From the NCBI RefSeq assembly GCF_003584165.1, contig NZ_QXFJ01000008.1, forward strand, positions 310,001-374,000: DNA of 64,000 nucleotides. The letters are read 5' to 3'. The notes under the pieces were generated by a model that was not told the DNA's origin, ran no database searches, and saw nothing but the letters and a program-made list of their open reading frames with translations. Shown one piece after another: positions 46,472 through 55,197 of the stretch. Position numbers and translations under genes: made by a program. The stretch's first letter is position 1; each line of letters starts with the position of its first letter. This stretch comes from Flagellimonas aequoris. GTDB taxonomy: Bacteria; Bacteroidota; Bacteroidia; Flavobacteriales; Flavobacteriaceae.

Positions 46472-47610
46472 TTACTGCGGATAGATTACATAGTGTACAG
46501 GAATACTACTTTTCCAAAAAATTGAGAGAGGTAAGGGGATTGATCAATCAAGGGAAACCCATCATCAATATGGGAATCGGGAGTCCTGATCTTGCACCAT
46601 CACCAAAGGTGTTGGAAACCTTACGGGACTGCATCACCGATACGGGTGCCCATCAATACCAGAGTTACCAAGGGTTGCCTGAGCTTAGGGAGGCCATCGC
46701 CAATTTCTATCAGCAAAAATTTGGGGTAAGTGTCGATCCATCCACCGAAATTTTACCCTTGATGGGTTCCAAGGAAGGTATCATGCACATCAGCATGGCT
46801 TTTTTGAATGGGGGAGATGAGGTCTTGTTGCCCAATCCAGGTTATCCAACATACGCTTCTGTTACCAATTTGGTCGGTGGAGTGCCTGTTACCTACAATT
46901 TGACAGAGGAAAATGGATGGTTCCCAGACTTGGAAGCATTATCCCAAAAAGATCTGTCCAAAGTAAAATTGATGTGGGTCAGCTACCCGCATATGCCTAC
47001 AGGGGCCACTGCAACATTGGACCAGTTGAAGTCCTTGGTGGCCTTTGCCAAAAAGTACAGCATTCTTTTGGTGAACGACAATCCATACAGTTTTGTTTTG
47101 TCCAACAATCCAACTAGTATTTTGTCCATTGAAGGTGCAAAGGAATGCACCTTGGAACTAAACAGTTTGAGCAAGACCTTTAACATGGCCGGCTGGCGTG
47201 TGGGAATGGTGTTGGGAAGCGAGGAGCATATCAATGCAGTACTCAAAGTGAAGAGTAACATGGATTCAGGGATGTTCTACGGTATCCAAAAAGGCGCCGT
47301 TGTGGCCCTACAAAGTGGTCAAGAGTGGTTTGAGGAATTGGATCAGGTGTACACCAAAAGAAGGGAACTCATGTTTCAATTGGCTGATAAACTGGGATGC
47401 ACCTACGATAAAAATGCAGTGGGGATGTTTGTGTGGTGCAAGTTGCCTGAAGGTTCCCTTTCATCCGAGGCATTTATCGATAACGTCTTGTATGAAAAGG
47501 ATATTTTCATTGCACCGGGGACCATTTTTGGTAGCAACGGTGAAGGATACATCCGATTCTCGCTTTGCGTAAAGGAAGAAAAAATCAAGGAAGCCATAGC
47601 AAGATTTTAA
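46468..47610 (+). CDS. Aminotransferase of the aromatic operon (class I/II)
   Basis: A 380-residue PLP aminotransferase with the PLP lysine in LNSLSKTFNMAGWRVGMVLG, plus NPGYPTY and VNDNPYS for cofactor binding. By position, 4-base overlap with pheA and 3 bases before tyrA, it is the likely phenylpyruvate/hydroxyphenylpyruvate aminotransferase that finishes Phe and Tyr synthesis. By sequence alone it could also be an aspartate- or LL-DAP-type enzyme, so the aromatic role rests on the operon. Confidence 0.9.
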   Translation: MITADRLHSVQEYYFSKKLREVRGLINQGKPIINMGIGSPDLAPSPKVLETLRDCITDTGAHQYQSYQGLPELREAIANFYQQKFGVSVDPSTEILPLMGSKEGIMHISMAFLNGGDEVLLPNPGYPTYASVTNLVGGVPVTYNLTEENGWFPDLEALSQKDLSKVKLMWVSYPHMPTGATATLDQLKSLVAFAKKYSILLVNDNPYSFVLSNNPTSILSIEGAKECTLELNSLSKTFNMAGWRVGMVLGSEEHINAVLKVKSNMDSGMFYGIQKGAVVALQSGQEWFEELDQVYTKRRELMFQLADKLGCTYDKNAVGMFVWCKLPEGSLSSEAFIDNVLYEKDIFIAPGTIFGSNGEGYIRFSLCVKEEKIKEAIARF

Positions 47611-47613
47611 ATC

Positions 47614-48474
47614 ATGAAGGTAGCAGTAATCGGAATAGGATTGATCGGGGGTTCTTTTGCAAGAGATGTGAAAAAATTGCATCCTGAAGTCACCATTGTT
47701 GGGTTGGATAAGAACCAGATCCACTTGGATGAGGCCTTGGAACTTCAGATTATTGATGAAAAAGGGGATTTGGATGCTTTGACGGATGTGGACATGGTTT
47801 ATGTGAGTATTCCCGTAAATGCCATGGTACATGAACTGCCCAAGATTATGGATGCCGTAGGTGATGATACCGTGGTAATGGATGCCGGCTCAACCAAAAG
47901 ATTGATCTGTGAAAGTGTGGCAGAACATCCCAAACGACGAAATTTTATGGCCTGCCACCCCATTGCAGGTACCGAATTTTCTGGTCCATCAGCAGCCTTG
48001 GAAGGGTTGTACGCCGGAAAGACCATGATTATCTGTGAAGTGGAGAAAACGGCCTTCAAGCTACAGGAAAGGGCTTTGGCCATTTTTCAAGAGATCGGCA
48101 TGCGCATAAGGTACATGAATCCTGAAGCACACGACAAGCACATTGCCTATGTATCCCATTTATCACACATCAGTTCTTTTATGTTGGGAAAAACGGTTAT
48201 CGAAAAAGAAAAGAACGAGCGTGATATTTTTGACATGGCTGGATCGGGATTTGAGAGCACCGTACGGTTGGCAAAAAGTTCACCTGACATGTGGACACCC
48301 ATTTTTGAACAGAACAAGGATAACGTGGTAGAGACTTTGGAAGAGTACATCCAGAATCTGACCACTTTCAAACAGTTGTTGGAGAACAATGACTTTGAGA
48401 ATGTCCACTTGGAAATGAGTAATACCAATAAAATAAAACAAATACTTAAAGGAATTCCACTTACAAAAAAATAG
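47614..48474 (+). CDS. tyrA: Prephenate dehydrogenase
   Basis: Oxidises prephenate to 4-hydroxyphenylpyruvate for tyrosine synthesis. The 286-residue protein begins with an NAD(P)-binding fold (VAVIGIGLIGGSFARD) and has the family segments MACHPIAGTEFSGPSAA and IAYVSHLSHISSFML, with the catalytic His among them. It lacks a fused chorismate mutase or ACT domain. It lies tightly within the aromatic operon, so its supply is tied to the Phe/Tyr attenuator. Confidence 0.94.
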   Translation: MKVAVIGIGLIGGSFARDVKKLHPEVTIVGLDKNQIHLDEALELQIIDEKGDLDALTDVDMVYVSIPVNAMVHELPKIMDAVGDDTVVMDAGSTKRLICESVAEHPKRRNFMACHPIAGTEFSGPSAALEGLYAGKTMIICEVEKTAFKLQERALAIFQEIGMRIRYMNPEAHDKHIAYVSHLSHISSFMLGKTVIEKEKNERDIFDMAGSGFESTVRLAKSSPDMWTPIFEQNKDNVVETLEEYIQNLTTFKQLLENNDFENVHLEMSNTNKIKQILKGIPLTKK

Positions 48475-48482
48475 GAAGCATT

Positions 48483-49565
48483 ATGGAAAACAAGAAGGAA
48501 ATGAGAAAATGGCTGGATGATATGAACTTGGGCCATCCACTGGTCATCGCAGGGCCTTGCAGTGCCGAGACCGAAGACCAGGTACTTAAGATTGCACACC
48601 AATTGAAAGATACCGATGTAAGTTACTATCGGGCCGGTATCTGGAAACCCCGTACCCGCCCCGGAAATTTTGAAGGCGTTGGGGCCATCGGGTTAAAATG
48701 GTTACAAAAGGTGAAAGAGGAAACCGGATTGAAGACCGCTACCGAAGTGGCAAACCGTGCCCATGTGGATTTGGCTTTGGAATATGATGTGGACCTATTG
48801 TGGATCGGTGCCCGTTCAACGGTGAGTCCGTTCATCGTTCAAGAAATTGCAGATGCCTTGGAGGGAACCGATAAAATCGTATTGGTGAAAAACCCCGTCA
48901 ACCCAGATTTGTCTTTGTGGTTAGGTGCCGTGGAGCGTTTAGCTTCCGCCAATATTGAAAAATTGGGTGTGATCCACCGAGGCTTTTCTACTTACGAGAA
49001 AACCAAATACCGAAACATTCCCGAGTGGCAGTTGGCCATTGAGCTTCAAACGAAGTTCCCTGACCTTCCCATCATCAACGACCCAAGCCACATTACCGGG
49101 AAACGTGATATGATCTTTGATGTGTCCCAAACGGCTTTGGATTTGAATTTTGATGGTCTGATGATCGAAACCCACTATGATCCAGATAATGCTTGGAGCG
49201 ATGCCGCCCAACAGGTGACCCCGGAACGATTGGTGCAGATCATGAAAGATCTTCGCATCAGAAAGGAAAGCGATGAGGAAGCCGAGTACAACAACAAATT
49301 GAGTAACCTTAGGGCACAGATTGATGTACTGGACAACCAATTGATCGATCTTTTGGGTAAGCGAATGAAAGTTTCTGACGGTATCGGGGAGTTGAAAAAA
49401 CAAAAGAACGTTGCCGTATTGCAGAGCAATCGATGGAACGCCATTTTAGGAAACATGATTTTGGAAGGTGAACAAAGAGGATTGAGTGAGGAGTTCGTGT
49501 TGAAGATGTTCAAGGCGATTCACCAAGAATCCATCAATCATCAAGAAAAAATCATCAACGCCTAA
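48483..49565 (+). CDS. aroF: DAHP synthase fused to type II chorismate mutase
   Basis: A two-enzyme protein of 360 residues. Residues about 1-260 form a DAHP synthase (AGPCSAETEDQ, GIWKPRTRPGNFEG, VIHRGFS, NDPSHITGKRD) that starts the shikimate pathway. Residues about 270-360 form an AroQ helical chorismate mutase (LRAQIDVLDNQLIDLLGKRMKVSDGIG) that makes prephenate for the PheA and TyrA encoded upstream. The fusion brings the first and the branch-point steps under one attenuator. Last gene of the operon, with a terminator behind it. Confidence 0.95.
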   Translation: MENKKEMRKWLDDMNLGHPLVIAGPCSAETEDQVLKIAHQLKDTDVSYYRAGIWKPRTRPGNFEGVGAIGLKWLQKVKEETGLKTATEVANRAHVDLALEYDVDLLWIGARSTVSPFIVQEIADALEGTDKIVLVKNPVNPDLSLWLGAVERLASANIEKLGVIHRGFSTYEKTKYRNIPEWQLAIELQTKFPDLPIINDPSHITGKRDMIFDVSQTALDLNFDGLMIETHYDPDNAWSDAAQQVTPERLVQIMKDLRIRKESDEEAEYNNKLSNLRAQIDVLDNQLIDLLGKRMKVSDGIGELKKQKNVAVLQSNRWNAILGNMILEGEQRGLSEEFVLKMFKAIHQESINHQEKIINA

Positions 49566-49585
49566 TTAATAGGTCCTTTTTGATG

Positions 49586-49635
49586 AAACTGTTTGTGTTT
49601 TTGGAAAAAAATCCGGGATACAAACAGTTTTTTTG
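49586..49635 (+). terminator. Terminator of the aromatic operon
   Basis: AAACTGTTTGT pairs with ACAAACAGTTT over a 23-base loop that can itself fold, and is followed by a T run. Confidence 0.75.
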
Positions 49636-49693
49636 TTTCAAACTGTAACAATCTCCTTCTTCGGTCATCTTTCAAAAGTAAAAACACTCTATC

Positions 49694-50365
49694 ATGAAAA
49701 AAATATACACACTCAGTCTTCTTCTACTTCCCTTGCTAACCTTTGCCCAACGCACCATAGATACGGAAGTTGGGGAGTTTAATGAAATCAAGGTATTTGA
49801 TCTTATCGAGGTGAACTTGATACAGTCCGACGAGAACCGGATCATGATCAAAGGTTGGAACGTGGACGACATTACATGGACCAACAAGAAGGGCGTATTG
49901 AAACTCCGCATGCAGTTGGATAAAAAATTTCAGGGCGAGGATACCATGATCGAAGTCTATTATACCAATTTGGATGTGATTGATGGCAACGAAGGAGCCC
50001 AGATCACCTGTAACGAGATGGTGCAGAAAAGCAAAATTGAACTAAGGGCCCAGGAAGGAGCCATGATCCATATTGGAATGGATGTGGATTATGCCGATAT
50101 CCGAGCGGTGACAGGAGGCATTGTTGAAGCTTCTGGCTTGGCCAAGAACCAGTCTGTTGTTTTGAACACCGGAGGTATTTTTGATGGACGAAATCTTAGG
50201 ACGGCCAATACGGATGTTAAGATATCGGCTGGAGGTGAGGCAGATGTTTTTGCCTCCGAAGCGGTGGACATCAACGTGAGGGCAGGTGGTGATGTGTATG
50301 TGTACGGCAATCCCAAAAAGGTCAGTAAAAAAACGTTTGTAGGCGGTAGGGTCTATATCAAATAA
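49694..50365 (+). CDS. Head-GIN (DUF2807) secreted protein
   Basis: A 223-residue exported protein with signal peptide MKKIYTLSLLLLPLLTFAQ. It is a beta-helix-like DUF2807 domain through most of its length (FNEIKVFDLIEVNLIQSDENR; VYYTNLDVIDGNEGA; DVKISAGGEADVFASEAVDINVRAGGDVYVYG). No lipobox Cys, so it is periplasmic or surface-released, unlike the lipoprotein paralogue at 37328. It stands alone between two terminators. Ligand and role unknown. Confidence 0.85.
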   Translation: MKKIYTLSLLLLPLLTFAQRTIDTEVGEFNEIKVFDLIEVNLIQSDENRIMIKGWNVDDITWTNKKGVLKLRMQLDKKFQGEDTMIEVYYTNLDVIDGNEGAQITCNEMVQKSKIELRAQEGAMIHIGMDVDYADIRAVTGGIVEASGLAKNQSVVLNTGGIFDGRNLRTANTDVKISAGGEADVFASEAVDINVRAGGDVYVYGNPKKVSKKTFVGGRVYIK

Positions 50366-50384
50366 TAAGAATTCTTGCAATAAA

Positions 50385-50425
50385 AAAGGCCCTTTGGATT
50401 TTTCCAAAGGGCCTTTTATTTTTTT
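50385..50425. terminator. Bidirectional terminator between convergent genes
   Basis: AAAAGGCCCTTTGGA and TCCAAAGGGCCTTTT form a 15-bp stem, with T runs on both strands. It serves the DUF2807 gene and the convergent minus-strand gene. Confidence 0.85.
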
Positions 50426-50435
50426 TGGTTCTCGG

Positions 50436-50876
50436 TTATTTTCTAAAAATGTAGCGGGTAATAAAAATACCTTGGCCATCACCTTTACCAGCTTCACTCT
50501 CAACACCGCTTACCACAAATACCAATTCCCATCCGTTGGAAACCATATCATTGATCATGGATGTGATCATGGCATCATTGGCTGCAATGTTCTGGAAACG
50601 GATACCTCCCAAATTGTAGAAGTTCAACAATTTGGTTTCCTCAAAATTCTTGACACGGATTTCACTCCGGTCCGATTTGTTACGGGTATTGTCATCCTCG
50701 GTCTGTACACTGGTGAATTCCCTATAATCTTTGTCTTCAAGGGCATTGATGATCCTAGATCTACCAAGACCGTTGGGAACAATGGATTCCACGCTGGTGA
50801 TTACTTTGTACTCTTGTGCGTTTGCTCCAAACGCGGCAGCTAGGGTCATCACTGCGATAAAAACGATTTTTTTCAT
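50436..50876 (-). CDS. Small secreted protein, DUF4177-like
   Basis: A 146-residue exported protein with signal peptide MKKIVFIAVMTLAAAFGANAQ. The C-terminal part, IINDMVSNGWELVFVVSGVESEAGKGDGQGIFITRYIFRK, has the 'N-G-W-E-L' core and strand pattern of small DUF4177-like proteins. The family link is from pattern only. Function unknown. It is divergent from rsgA with 95 bases between. Confidence 0.7.
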   Translation of the reverse strand: MKKIVFIAVMTLAAAFGANAQEYKVITSVESIVPNGLGRSRIINALEDKDYREFTSVQTEDDNTRNKSDRSEIRVKNFEETKLLNFYNLGGIRFQNIAANDAMITSMINDMVSNGWELVFVVSGVESEAGKGDGQGIFITRYIFRK

Positions 50877-50971
50877 AATAAATAAGTTAATGATTATTGA
50901 TAACTGTTAACAAAGATATACGACGGAAAAGAAGGAATATTGTTTCTTTGTAATGAAAATTTGAACAAATT

Positions 50972-51910
50972 GTGAACGGAACTGTTTATAAATCAACGGG
51001 TAGCTGGTATACGGTAAAATCCACTGATGGTGTGTTTTACGAATGCCGAATCAAGGGGAAGTTCCGAACCCAAGGCATAAAGAGCACCAATCCTGTGGCC
51101 GTGGGGGATCATGTAACGTTTGAATTGGAAAATGTTGGGGATGAAACGGTTGGTGTTATTTCTGAGATTGGTGAACGAAAGAATTATATCATCCGCAAAT
51201 CGGTAAAACTGTCCAAACAGACCCATATCATTGCCTCCAATCTGGACCAGGTCTTTTTGTTGGTCACCTTGAACAACCCCATGACCTTTACCAGTTTTAT
51301 CGACCGTTTTTTGGTCACCGCCGAAGCGTATGACATTCCAGTAATCTTGTTGTTCAATAAGATGGATACCTATTCCGAGGAAGAAAGGGCAGAGGTGGCC
51401 TATCTCGTAGACCTCTATTCGAATATTGGTTATGCCTGCATTCAAATGGAGGCCAAGACCGGTAAGAACGTGGATAAAGTAAAGGAATTGATGATGGGCA
51501 AGACCAGTATGTTTGCGGGACATTCCGGTGTTGGGAAATCTACCTTGGTCAACGCTTTGGAACCAGGATTGCAGTTAAAAACTGCCGAAATATCCGAACA
51601 GCACCTTCAAGGGCAGCATACCACCACCTTTGCGGAAATGTATGACCTGTCTTTCGATGCGCGGATCATAGATACTCCAGGAATAAAAGGATTTGGTATT
51701 GTGGATATGGAAAAAGATGAGATTGGCGATTATTTTCCGGAATTCTTTGAGTTGAAATCACAATGCAAGTTCAACAATTGCCTGCATTTGGACGAGCCCA
51801 AATGTGCCGTGAAGGAAGCGTTGGAAAACGAGGAAATCGCATGGAGCCGATATAGAAGTTATGTGCAAATGTTGACGGGAGAGGAAGATAATCCATATAG
51901 GGAACGTTGA
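50972..51910 (+). CDS. rsgA: Ribosome small-subunit GTPase RsgA
   Basis: GTPase that helps mature the 30S subunit. The 312 residues start at GTG and show an N-terminal OB fold, then the circularly permuted G motifs: NKMD (G4) before GHSGVGKST (G1) and DTPG (G3). The C-terminal zinc site is CKFNNCLHLDEPKCAV. The gene stop TGA overlaps the ATG of dtd by one base, so the two are coupled. Confidence 0.95.
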   Translation: MNGTVYKSTGSWYTVKSTDGVFYECRIKGKFRTQGIKSTNPVAVGDHVTFELENVGDETVGVISEIGERKNYIIRKSVKLSKQTHIIASNLDQVFLLVTLNNPMTFTSFIDRFLVTAEAYDIPVILLFNKMDTYSEEERAEVAYLVDLYSNIGYACIQMEAKTGKNVDKVKELMMGKTSMFAGHSGVGKSTLVNALEPGLQLKTAEISEQHLQGQHTTTFAEMYDLSFDARIIDTPGIKGFGIVDMEKDEIGDYFPEFFELKSQCKFNNCLHLDEPKCAVKEALENEEIAWSRYRSYVQMLTGEEDNPYRER

Positions 51911-52362
51911 TGAAGACAGTGATTCAAAGAGTTTCAAAGGCAAGTGTAACCGTAGATGGTCAAGTGGTCTCGTCCATAGAACATGGGCTTTTGGTGTTAT
52001 TGGGTATTGAGGATGCCGATGGTAAAGAGGACATCGATTGGCTATCCCAAAAAATCGTGAACCTTCGCATTTTTAATGATGATGACGGGGTGATGAACCG
52101 TTCTGTGTTGGATACTGGGGGAGACATTATCGTGGTAAGTCAATTTACCCTGCATGCCTTGACCAAAAAAGGCAATCGACCCTCCTATATCAAAGCGTCC
52201 AAACCTGAGGTCGCCATTCCCATGTACGAAAGCTTTGTGCAAAAAATAGAGCAGGATCTTGGCAAAAAAGTGGGCACTGGAATTTTTGGTGCCGATATGA
52301 AAGTGGAATTGTTGAACGATGGCCCGGTAACTATCACCATCGATACAAAAAATAAGGAATAA
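51910..52362 (+). CDS. dtd: D-aminoacyl-tRNA deacylase
   Basis: Removes D-amino acids (and glycine) wrongly attached to tRNA. It has 150 residues starting MKTVIQRVSKASVTVDG, with the active-site SQFTLHALTKKGNRPSY and the cross-subunit GP loop NDGPVTI. The ATG at 51910 gives a 1-base overlap with rsgA; a TTG three bases earlier is less likely. It overlaps the next gene by one base as well. Confidence 0.95.
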   Translation: MKTVIQRVSKASVTVDGQVVSSIEHGLLVLLGIEDADGKEDIDWLSQKIVNLRIFNDDDGVMNRSVLDTGGDIIVVSQFTLHALTKKGNRPSYIKASKPEVAIPMYESFVQKIEQDLGKKVGTGIFGADMKVELLNDGPVTITIDTKNKE

Positions 52363-52688
52363 TGGATATTGCAAACGCACAACTCGCAGTCGACGAATGG
52401 ATAAAGAACCACGGGGTTCGCTATTTTAACGAACTTACCAATATGGCCCAGCTTACCGAAGAAGTAGGGGAAGTGGCCCGTATCATCGCTAGGCGGTATG
52501 GTGAGCAAAGCGAAAAGGAATCGGATAAGGCCAAGGACCTTGGTGAGGAATTGGCCGATGTGGTCTTTGTGGTCCTATGTCTGGCCAATCAAACGGGGAT
52601 CGACCTGCAAGCTGCCTTCGACAAAAAATTGGATTTGAAGACCAAACGGGATCACGACCGTCATCAGAATAACAAAAAGCTCAAATAA
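52362..52688 (+). CDS. MazG-like nucleotide pyrophosphohydrolase
   Basis: A 108-residue all-alpha NTP pyrophosphohydrolase. The metal-binding Glu/Asp pattern is visible as LTEEVGEVARII followed by DLGEELADVVFVVLCLANQ. Members hydrolyse (d)NTPs to NMP and pyrophosphate as house-cleaning or regulatory enzymes. It is translated with dtd (TAATG overlap). The substrate is not predictable. Confidence 0.92.
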   Translation: MDIANAQLAVDEWIKNHGVRYFNELTNMAQLTEEVGEVARIIARRYGEQSEKESDKAKDLGEELADVVFVVLCLANQTGIDLQAAFDKKLDLKTKRDHDRHQNNKKLK

Positions 52689-52691
52689 AGT

Positions 52692-52709
52692 TATCCCCTT
52701 AAGGGGATA
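52692..52709 (+). terminator. Palindrome after the mazG-like gene
   Basis: TATCCCCTTAAGGGGATA is an 18-base perfect palindrome with a T run about 10 bases downstream. It is a weak terminator candidate ending the rsgA-dtd-mazG operon; it could instead be an operator for aroA. Confidence 0.5.
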
Positions 52710-52725
52710 GTAGGGCTGTTTTTTC

Positions 52726-52733
52726 TAGTTTTG
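52726..52733 (+). promoter_or_regulatory. -7 promoter-like box at the aroA start
   Basis: TAGTTTTG exactly matches TAnnTTTG but overlaps the first annotated codon of aroA (TTG at 52731). If it is real, translation must begin later, for example at the TTG at 52758. Confidence 0.3.
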
Positions 52734-53987
52734 GAGTTCCATTCAAACCCAAGAAAATTGAGACTTCAGCTTTCCATACCATCAAATAAAAACATTCAAA
52801 AGGCAATACAGATCACGGGCTCCAAAAGTGAGACCAATCGCTCTTTATTGCTTCAGGCCCTTTTTCCGAATATCAAGATCGAAAACCTTTCCAATTCCGA
52901 TGATGGTGAGGTGATGCAAGAAGGATTGTTGGTGTCAAACGGTGAGGTGGATATCCACCATGCCGGTACAGCCATGCGTTTTTTAACGGCTTATTTTGCT
53001 TCCCAAGCTGGCAAAGAAGTAGTCCTTACCGGTTCATCCAGAATGCAGGAAAGACCTATCAAGGTTTTGGTAGAGGCCCTTCTGGCCTTGGGTGCCGATA
53101 TTGAATATGTAAAAAATGAAGGCTATCCTCCCTTGAAGATCACTGGGAAGAAGTTGGAGCAATCCCAAGTGTCCCTTCCTGCCAATATCAGCAGTCAATA
53201 TATTTCTGCTTTGCTATTGATTGCGCCTAGCTTGAAGAACGGTCTGGAATTGGAACTAGTGGGTAAGATTACCTCCATACCTTACATTAAAATGACATTG
53301 GCACTCTTGGAACAAATTGGGGTACAAACCCACTTTGAAGGAAACCGGATAAAAGTGGAACCAAAAAGTATGGTGGAAGACACCACTTTAGTGGTGGAAT
53401 CGGATTGGAGTTCGGCCAGTTATTTTTACAGTATTGTGGCCATGTGCGAAGTGGGAACCAAGATCCAGCTTTCATCTTACAAGCAAAACTCGTTGCAGGG
53501 CGATAGCGTTTTGTCCAAAATATATCAGGATTTTAGAGTGGAAACCCAATTTGGAGAGAACACCATTATCCTTTCAAAAGTCAGTGGAGACATACCGAAT
53601 ACGGTGGATTACGATCTTTCCAATGCCCCTGACATTGCGCAGACCATTGCGGTGACCTGTTTGGGATTGGGCATGGGATGTCATTTAACAGGCCTTCATA
53701 CCCTTCCGATCAAAGAGACTGACCGTTTGGCGGCACTGCAAACGGAACTTTCAAAGTTTGGTGCACGTGTTGAGATTGATTCCGCAAGTTTAACATTACA
53801 ACCCACATTCAATTTAAACTTGGGCGTTGCCATCGACACCTATAATGATCACAGAATGGCCATGGCCTTTGGTCCGCTTGCCATGAGAACAGATTTGATT
53901 GTAAACGATGCCGGAGTGGTTTCCAAGTCCTATCCCGATTTTTGGAAAGACCTCAAAACCCTTGGATTCGGTGTCCAGGAAATGTAA
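52731..53987 (+). CDS. aroA: 3-phosphoshikimate 1-carboxyvinyltransferase (EPSP synthase)
   Basis: Penultimate shikimate-pathway step, joining phosphoenolpyruvate to shikimate 3-phosphate. Its 418 residues include TGSKSETNRSLLLQAL near the N-terminus, AGTAMRFLTAYFA, SSRMQERPI and the C-terminal PIKETDRLAALQTEL and NDHRMAMAFGPLA. The start is uncertain: the frame opens at TTG 52731, but that codon overlaps a promoter-like box, and TTG 52758 would give a protein nine residues shorter with all motifs intact. The gene is separate from the aromatic operon at 45-49 kb and not behind its attenuator. Confidence 0.94.
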   Translation: MEFHSNPRKLRLQLSIPSNKNIQKAIQITGSKSETNRSLLLQALFPNIKIENLSNSDDGEVMQEGLLVSNGEVDIHHAGTAMRFLTAYFASQAGKEVVLTGSSRMQERPIKVLVEALLALGADIEYVKNEGYPPLKITGKKLEQSQVSLPANISSQYISALLLIAPSLKNGLELELVGKITSIPYIKMTLALLEQIGVQTHFEGNRIKVEPKSMVEDTTLVVESDWSSASYFYSIVAMCEVGTKIQLSSYKQNSLQGDSVLSKIYQDFRVETQFGENTIILSKVSGDIPNTVDYDLSNAPDIAQTIAVTCLGLGMGCHLTGLHTLPIKETDRLAALQTELSKFGARVEIDSASLTLQPTFNLNLGVAIDTYNDHRMAMAFGPLAMRTDLIVNDAGVVSKSYPDFWKDLKTLGFGVQEM

Positions 53988-54034
53988 GGGTCATTTAATC
54001 ACGGATTTACTTGACATCCCCTATCGCGAGGTTG

Positions 54035-54042
54035 TATATTTG
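54035..54042 (+). promoter_or_regulatory. -7 promoter box upstream of queA
   Basis: TATATTTG, exact TAnnTTTG match, 32 bases before the queA ATG. TTG at 54011-54013 within CTTGAC is 21 bases upstream and may serve as the -33 element. Confidence 0.5.
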
Positions 54043-54074
54043 CCCCTCTTTTAAAAAATCCAAATAAAGCATAA

Positions 54075-55124
54075 ATGAAATTATCAAACTTCAATTTTGA
54101 ATTGCCTAAGGAACTATTGGCCGAATATCCTGCAGAAAACAGGGACGAATCCAAACTAATGGTGATCCACAGGGATTCTGGAAAAATTGAGCATAAAATG
54201 TTCAAGGACCTTATCGATTATTTTGATGAAGGGGATGTAATGGTCCTGAACAATACCAAGGTGTTTCCAGCGCGTTTGTACGGTAACAAGGAAAAAACCG
54301 GGGCACGTATCGAAGTTTTCTTGTTGCGTGAATTGAACCAAGAGCAACGTCTATGGGACGTTTTGGTAGACCCGGCCCGTAAGATCCGTATCGGGAACAA
54401 ATTGTATTTTGGGGATGATGAGAGTTTGGTGGCCGAGGTAATCGATAATACCACATCAAGAGGTAGGACCCTTCGTTTTCTTTATGATGGCTCCTATACC
54501 GACTTTAGAAGAAAACTAAGGGAACTGGGTGAAACACCACTTCCTAAGTACATCAAAAGGGATGTTACCCCAGATGACGAAGAGCGTTATCAGACCATTT
54601 ATGCAAAGCATGAAGGTGCAGTGGCTGCCCCAACGGCAGGACTTCACTTCTCCAAGCACCTGTTGAAGCGTTTGGAAATCAAGGGAATCGATTTTGCCGA
54701 GGTGACCTTGCACGTAGGATTGGGTACTTTCAATCCGGTAGAAGTGGAAGATTTGTCCAAGCACAAAATGGACAGCGAGGAATTGGTGATTGATGAAAAG
54801 GCTACGGAAGTGGTCAACAAGGCCAAGGCCAAGAAAAAGAAAGTCTGTGCCGTAGGTACTACTGTGATGCGTGGATTGGAAAGTGCCGTTTCTTCGGAAC
54901 AAACCCTGAACACTTTTGAGGGTTGGACCAACAAGTTCATTTTTCCTCCCTACGATTTTAGCATCGCCAACTGCATGATCACCAATTTCCACTTGCCCAA
55001 ATCAACGTTGTTGATGATGGTATCTGCCTTTGCTGGTCATGACTTAATCAAAAAAGCATACAAACAGGCCATTTTGGAGGGGTATCGTTTTTACTCCTAC
55101 GGAGATGCCATGTTGATTCTTTAA
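54075..55124 (+). CDS. queA: tRNA preQ1(34) S-adenosylmethionine ribosyltransferase-isomerase
   Basis: Transfers the ribosyl part of SAM to preQ1 in tRNA, giving epoxyqueuosine. The 349-residue length is standard. Characteristic stretches are [35 protein letters not shown] strands, [21 protein letters not shown] and [11 protein letters not shown], with the C-terminal [25 protein letters not shown]. Another SAM user in a SAM-rich neighbourhood, though probably coincidental. Followed by a terminator. Confidence 0.96.
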   Translation: MKLSNFNFELPKELLAEYPAENRDESKLMVIHRDSGKIEHKMFKDLIDYFDEGDVMVLNNTKVFPARLYGNKEKTGARIEVFLLRELNQEQRLWDVLVDPARKIRIGNKLYFGDDESLVAEVIDNTTSRGRTLRFLYDGSYTDFRRKLRELGETPLPKYIKRDVTPDDEERYQTIYAKHEGAVAAPTAGLHFSKHLLKRLEIKGIDFAEVTLHVGLGTFNPVEVEDLSKHKMDSEELVIDEKATEVVNKAKAKKKKVCAVGTTVMRGLESAVSSEQTLNTFEGWTNKFIFPPYDFSIANCMITNFHLPKSTLLMMVSAFAGHDLIKKAYKQAILEGYRFYSYGDAMLIL

Positions 55125-55143
55125 TAGAACTCTTTTACCGATT

Positions 55144-55178
55144 AAAAATCCCGTTCGGTTAAGGACCAGCGGGATTTT
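55144..55178 (+). terminator. Terminator between queA and rlmN
   Basis: AAAATCCCG (with a short interrupted stem) pairs with CGGGATTTT, followed by T residues. rlmN starts about 20 bases later. Confidence 0.75.
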
Positions 55179-55197
55179 TTCTTGATTATCTTTAAGT

